Positions 59,748-64,000 of a stretch of 64,000 bases of DNA are shown here, in pieces. The translations under genes and the position numbers were made by a program. Numbering within the stretch: the stretch's first letter is position 1; the number at the start of each line of letters is the position of its first letter. The DNA lies in NCBI RefSeq assembly GCF_009905725.1, contig NZ_JAAAKV010000007.1:310001-374000 (forward strand), written 5' to 3'. The stretch is from Emticicia sp. CRIBPO. GTDB lineage: Bacteria > Bacteroidota > Bacteroidia > Cytophagales > Spirosomataceae. Under the pieces are notes generated by a model. The model was not told where the DNA came from. It made no database searches and was given only the letters and a program-made list of their open reading frames with translations.

Positions 59748-61088
59748 ATGAGCAAATTAACCGTCACCCTAGGTGAAAAAGAGTATTTCCCGTTCATAAA
59801 AGGCCCTGTAGCTTTTGAAGGACGCGAGTCAGACAATCCTCTTGCTTTTAAATTTTACGATGCCAACAGACTGGTAGGTGGAAAAAGCATGAGAGACCAT
59901 CTTCGTTTTGCCATTGCTTACTGGCATACCTTCTGCGGAACAGGTGGCGATCCTTTTGGTCCGGGAACGAAGGCTTTCCCCTGGGATGCCAACAAAAACC
60001 CTTTGCAGGCTGCTCACGATAAAATGGATGCTGCATTTGAGTTTTTTACAAAAATTGATGCCGATTACTGGTGTTTCCATGATGTGGACATGTCTCCTGA
60101 AGGAAACTCCCTGTCTGAATATGAAAGCAACCTGAGGAAAATGGTAGATTATGCCAAAGCCAAACAAAATGCTTCAGGTGTAAAATTACTTTGGGGAACA
60201 GCCAATTTGTTCTCTAACCCAAGATATATGAACGGTGCTTCTACCAACCCTAATTTCCAGGTGGTGGCACATGCGGGTTTACAGGTTAAAAACTGTATTG
60301 ACGCTACCATCGAGCTGGGAGGTGAAGGTTATACTTTCTGGGGTGGTCGCGAAGGGTATATGAGCCTTCTGAACACCAATACCAAAAGAGAACTGGACAA
60401 CCTGGGTAAATTCCTTAATATCGCTAAGGATTATGGCCGTAAAAACGGTTTCAAAGGCAGCTTCTACATTGAGCCTAAGCCGGCCGAGCCGTCTAAACAC
60501 CAGTATGACTTTGACGTTCAGACGGTGATCGGGTTCCTTAACCAGCACGGTCTGGAGAAAGATTTCTCTATGAACGTAGAGGTAAACCACGCCACGCTGG
60601 CCGGTCATACTTTTGCTCACGAGCTTCAGATGGCTGCTGATGCAGGTATGTTGGGGTCTATCGATGCCAACCGCGGAGATTACCAGAACGGATGGGATAC
60701 CGACCAGTTCCCTGTTGACCTGTATGAACTGACCGAAGCATTGCTTGTGATCATTGAGGCCGGCGGATTCAAAACCGGTGGTGTTAACTTTGACGCAAAG
60801 ACCCGTCGTAACTCGACAGATCTTGAAGATATATTTATTGCTCACATCGGCGGTATGGACGTATTTGCCAGAGCCCTGCTTGTGGCTTATGACATTCTTG
60901 AGAAATCACCGTACAAAAAGATGCGTTCCGACCGCTACGCTTCTTTTGACAGCGGAGACGGACTGAAATACACCAAAGGCGAACTAAGCCTTGAAGACCT
61001 GGTTAAAATCGCCCATGCAACCGGCGAACCTGCCCAGATCAGTGGTAAACAGGAAAGATATGAGCAGATTCTGAATCAGTACATCTGA
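59748..61088 (+). CDS. xylA: Xylose isomerase
   Basis: 446 residues, the longer class II type. Features: [45 protein letters not shown], the metal site [19 protein letters not shown], and the catalytic histidine in [11 protein letters not shown]. It interconverts D-xylose and D-xylulose; many members also act on glucose. Xylulokinase and XylR are not in the window. The upstream region has TTTGACA-like sequence but no clear full promoter. A hairpin terminator follows. Confidence 0.97.
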   Translation: MSKLTVTLGEKEYFPFIKGPVAFEGRESDNPLAFKFYDANRLVGGKSMRDHLRFAIAYWHTFCGTGGDPFGPGTKAFPWDANKNPLQAAHDKMDAAFEFFTKIDADYWCFHDVDMSPEGNSLSEYESNLRKMVDYAKAKQNASGVKLLWGTANLFSNPRYMNGASTNPNFQVVAHAGLQVKNCIDATIELGGEGYTFWGGREGYMSLLNTNTKRELDNLGKFLNIAKDYGRKNGFKGSFYIEPKPAEPSKHQYDFDVQTVIGFLNQHGLEKDFSMNVEVNHATLAGHTFAHELQMAADAGMLGSIDANRGDYQNGWDTDQFPVDLYELTEALLVIIEAGGFKTGGVNFDAKTRRNSTDLEDIFIAHIGGMDVFARALLVAYDILEKSPYKKMRSDRYASFDSGDGLKYTKGELSLEDLVKIAHATGEPAQISGKQERYEQILNQYI

Positions 61089-61106
61089 TAAAAAGAATTC
61101 TCCTGT

Positions 61107-61141
61107 AAAAGCCTCCCCGGTGTAATCCGGCGGAGGCTTTT
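61107..61141 (+). terminator. Terminator of xylA
   Basis: Long stem AAAAGCCTCC-CCGG / CCGG-C-GGAGGCTTTT (61107-61120 / 61127-61141) with one bulge and a 6-base loop, then TGCTTTTT. Confidence 0.8.
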
Positions 61142-61225
61142 GCTTTTTAAGGCAGATTATCCTCCTCCTGTTTCCAGAATTCAATAATTCCCTTATTTTT
61201 GATCAATCAATTCAATACCTGCTTC

Positions 61226-62806
61226 ATGAACAAAATCTTTACGCTCTTATTATTCATCAGCGTCTCTTCTTTTGGCCAGGTTCCCAAAGCTCCCAAACGG
61301 GCAGAGGGCGACGGCCCCTATAACAAACTCATTATCCGTGGCGTGACACTGGTCAACAGCACCGGGGCTCCGCCCATCGGCCCTATTGACATCGTGGTGG
61401 AGAAAAACCGCATCAAAGAAATCAGGCAGGTAGGCAACCCGGGTGTGCCGGTTGACCCAAAAAGAAGACCCAAAGCCGAGGCCGGAGATAAAGAACTGGA
61501 CTGCACAGGCATGTACCTGATGCCGGGGTTTATTGATATGCACGGCCACACAGGCGGGCGGGCACAAGGCACTCCGGCAGAATATGTGTATAAGCTATGG
61601 ATGGCTCATGGGATCACCACCATCCGCGAGCCGTCATCTATGAACGGCCTCGACTGGACGCTGGAACATAAGAAAAAAAGCAGTCTGAATGAAATCACAG
61701 CTCCGAGGATCATGGCCTATACGGCTTTTGGTATGGGCTCGGATCAGGCCATTACCACCCCCGAACAAGCCCGTGAATGGGTGAGAAACAATGCTAAAAA
61801 AGGAGCAGACGGCATCAAGTTTTTCGGAGCAGAACCGGAGGTTTTCAGAGCTGCTCTTGAAGAAAATAAAAAACTGGGTCTACGATCTGCCTGTCACCAT
61901 GCCCAGCTGGAAGTAGCCAGGATGAATGTGCTGGCCACGGCCAAAGCCGGGCTGACTTCTATGGAACACTGGTACGGACTGCCCGAAGCACTGTTTGATG
62001 ACAGAACCCTGCAAAATTTTCCGGCCGATTATAATTACAACAACGAACAGCACCGGTTTGAAGAAGCCGGAAAACTCTGGAAACAAGCTGCTGAGCCGGG
62101 CTCTGCCAAATGGTACCAGGTCATGGACGAACTCCTGAAGCTTGATTTTACCCTTGACCCGACTTTCAATATCTATGAAGCCAACCGCGATCTGATGATG
62201 ACCCGCAGGGCTGAATGGCACGATGAATACACCCTGCCATCACTCTGGAGATTCTATGGCCCGAGCCGGATTTCACACGGATCGTACTGGCTCAACTGGG
62301 GGACAGAACAGGAAATCCAATGGAAAGAAAATTACAGGATATGGATGCGTTTTGTAAACGAATATAAAAACAAAGGAGGCAGGGTAACCACAGGTTCCGA
62401 CTCCGGGTTTATTTACCAGCTTTATGGATTTGCCTACATCCGGGAACTGGAACTGCTGCGTGAAGCAGGGTTTCATCCGCTGGAAGTCATCCGCTCTGCC
62501 ACCATCAAAGGAGCTGAGGCCCTGGGATTAGACAAAGAAATCGGTTCTGTTGAAATCGGTAAGCTGGCAGATTTTGTGATCACGGAAGAAAACCCCTTGT
62601 CAAATTTCAAAACCCTGTATGGCACAGGAGCCATCAGCGTTACCGAAAACAATGAGGTGGTCAGAATCGGCGGCGTGAAATACACCGTTAAAGACGGTAT
62701 CGTTTATGAAGCCAAAAAGCTACTGGAAGATGTAAAGATCATGGTAAAAAAGGCCAAAGAGGAAGAAAACTTTCAAATGACACAACCAGGAATGGGCAAA
62801 AAATAA
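61226..62806 (+). CDS. Exported amidohydrolase
   Basis: 526 residues from the start chosen here (MNKIFTLLLFISV), signal peptide ending FGQ. Amidohydrolase signature: LYLMPGFIDMHGHTGG (HxH metal site around residue 95), CHHAQLEVARM, EHWYG and the C-terminal TGSDSG aspartate; the beta-sandwich half-domains flank the TIM barrel. A C-terminal extension is Lys-rich. Such exported members are often imidazolonepropionase-like or prolidase-like; substrate unknown. The oxidoreductase gene begins 2 bp after. Confidence 0.88.
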   Translation: MNKIFTLLLFISVSSFGQVPKAPKRAEGDGPYNKLIIRGVTLVNSTGAPPIGPIDIVVEKNRIKEIRQVGNPGVPVDPKRRPKAEAGDKELDCTGMYLMPGFIDMHGHTGGRAQGTPAEYVYKLWMAHGITTIREPSSMNGLDWTLEHKKKSSLNEITAPRIMAYTAFGMGSDQAITTPEQAREWVRNNAKKGADGIKFFGAEPEVFRAALEENKKLGLRSACHHAQLEVARMNVLATAKAGLTSMEHWYGLPEALFDDRTLQNFPADYNYNNEQHRFEEAGKLWKQAAEPGSAKWYQVMDELLKLDFTLDPTFNIYEANRDLMMTRRAEWHDEYTLPSLWRFYGPSRISHGSYWLNWGTEQEIQWKENYRIWMRFVNEYKNKGGRVTTGSDSGFIYQLYGFAYIRELELLREAGFHPLEVIRSATIKGAEALGLDKEIGSVEIGKLADFVITEENPLSNFKTLYGTGAISVTENNEVVRIGGVKYTVKDGIVYEAKKLLEDVKIMVKKAKEEENFQMTQPGMGKK

Positions 62807-62808
62807 TC

Positions 62809-64000
62809 ATGTCAGAACCAATAAAAACATACGACGTTGTCATTGCCGGGGCAGGACATAACGGCCTGGTGGCCGCCTGCTATCTGGCCGGAGCCGGCAA
62901 AAAAGTGCTGATGCTCGAACGTAACGATTATATAGGCGGGGCCACCACTTCACAGCAGGTCTTCAAAGATTATGACGCTCATTTGTCGAGATATTCTTAC
63001 CTGGTGAGCCTGTTCCCGAAAAAAATCATAGATGAACTCGGTTTAAATCTGAACCTGAAAAGAAGAAAAACAGCCTCTTACACCCCTTATCACGAAAACG
63101 ACACGGTGAAAAGTTTGTGGCTAAGTAATGAAAGCGAAGCCATTTCCAAAGCCTCTGTCCTGGAGCTCGGTTATGGGGAAGCGGAATGGGACGGCTATCA
63201 GCTTCTGCTAAAAAAGCAGGCAGATTTTGCAGCCCTGGTGTGGGATTCATTCCTGGAGCCGCTGAAGTCCGGAGAAGAATGGAAGGCTGTTTTTGCAGAA
63301 GCCGGACAAGCTGAGCTTTGGGAGGAATTCATAGAACGACCTGTTGGTGAATTGATCGAAAAACACGTCAAGAGCGATGTAATGAGGGGTGTTTTATTGA
63401 CGGATGCTAAAATCGGTTCTTTTACCTCCGCCCATGATGAGAGTCTGTTACAAAACCGGACGTTCATTTACCATGTGATCGGCAACAAAACCGGCGAGTG
63501 GCGGGTACCGGAAGGCGGCATGGGAAGCCTTGCCACGCAATTAAAAGACAAAGCCCTCGGCCTTGGTGTTGAGATCAAAACCCATGCAACTGTTCATAAA
63601 ATCACCGGCAAATACCATGTCCACTATACCGAAAATCAGGAATCAAAAACGGTAGCTGCCACATACGTTCTCCTCAACCACGGCATCTCCATTCATGATT
63701 TTATGGATGAGCCCATTGCCGCAAAACCTTATGACCGGGTCAATGAAGGGACTGCCTTCAAGATCAATGTGCTGCTCACAAAATTGCCGGCACTCAAAGA
63801 CAAAAGCCTGAGTCCAGAAGATGCTTTTGCCGGAACGTTTCACGTGAATCAAGATTACGGACAACTTCAGAAGTCGTTTGAAGAGGCGGCTTTTCAGAAG
63901 AGGATTCCGGAAGTATTTCCTTTTGAGATTTATTGTCACACCCTGACAGATCCTTCTATATTATCAGGCGAACTTCAGCAAAAGGGCTTTCATACTTTCA
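62809..64000 (+). CDS. Phytoene desaturase/PYROXD2-like FAD oxidoreductase, cut by the window edge
   Basis: 397 codons are visible from ATG 62809 without a stop; the 3' end lies outside the window. The FAD motif AGAGHNGLVAAC is at residues 14-25, followed by MLERNDYIGGATTS, and the middle has WRVPEGGMGSLATQL, as in phytoene-dehydrogenase-like (COG1233) proteins. The PYROXD2-like branch is not carotenoid-forming in most bacteria and its substrate is unknown. It starts 2 bp after the amidohydrolase stop, so the two are co-transcribed and may act in the same pathway. Confidence 0.9.
   Translation, partial: MSEPIKTYDVVIAGAGHNGLVAACYLAGAGKKVLMLERNDYIGGATTSQQVFKDYDAHLSRYSYLVSLFPKKIIDELGLNLNLKRRKTASYTPYHENDTVKSLWLSNESEAISKASVLELGYGEAEWDGYQLLLKKQADFAALVWDSFLEPLKSGEEWKAVFAEAGQAELWEEFIERPVGELIEKHVKSDVMRGVLLTDAKIGSFTSAHDESLLQNRTFIYHVIGNKTGEWRVPEGGMGSLATQLKDKALGLGVEIKTHATVHKITGKYHVHYTENQESKTVAATYVLLNHGISIHDFMDEPIAAKPYDRVNEGTAFKINVLLTKLPALKDKSLSPEDAFAGTFHVNQDYGQLQKSFEEAAFQKRIPEVFPFEIYCHTLTDPSILSGELQQKGFHTF

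Overview
The window is ordinary chromosomal DNA from a member of the Bacteroidota, most likely a Cytophagales/Spirosomataceae-type bacterium. The evidence is: many exported proteins ending their signal peptide in ..AQ or as lipoproteins; a Type IX secretion (Por) C-terminal sorting domain on the DUF1501 protein; Bacteroidota-type promoters (TTG-N19/20-TAnnTTTG); DUF1800/DUF1501 pairs; a ThuA/PVC-type dehydrogenase pair; and GC content in the middle forties. I cannot name the species. I found no rRNA, tRNA, IS element, prophage or CRISPR array.

Layout. 1-4.2 kb: a minus-strand operon that reads subunit-like secreted protein, Ig-like periplasmic chaperone-like protein, 900-residue outer-membrane barrel with C-terminal Ig-like domains, and a fourth exported protein cut by the window edge. 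It resembles a chaperone/usher assembly line but does not match the classical families and is my main candidate for an undescribed system. 4.5-17 kb: a run of exported peptidases (DUF885, DPP-IV-like S9, M61, second S9) with an AraC regulator translationally coupled to the M61 gene, plus a TolC/membrane-fusion-protein pair without its inner-membrane pump. 17-21 kb: lipoprotein MsrA and the DUF1800/DUF1501 pair. 21-29.9 kb: AnmK, an odd lactate/malate dehydrogenase homologue, a GbsR-regulated operon with two paralogous small membrane proteins and a perfect palindromic operator, aspartate aminotransferase, a GH43 enzyme and an EamA transporter.

30-41 kb (plus strand): an acyl-CoA dehydrogenase behind two copies of a palindromic operator, two secreted phosphatases (one a phosphodiesterase/alkaline phosphatase fusion), a ThuA protein and a 1291-residue SGNH/PVC-dehydrogenase/HEAT/azurin fusion. 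41-50 kb: a small secreted protein with an excellent promoter, a serine hydrolase, Ffh, and a four-gene two-component locus (secreted protein, membrane protein, histidine kinase, LuxR-type response regulator) headed by a near-perfect palindrome. 50-64 kb: lipoprotein beta-propellers, NrdB, uridine kinase, isoaspartyl peptidase, PurB, an aquaglyceroporin beside xylose isomerase, a secreted amidohydrolase and a truncated phytoene-desaturase-like oxidoreductase.

Most genes are monocistronic or in 2-4 gene operons, and strong bidirectional hairpin terminators separate many of the convergent pairs.
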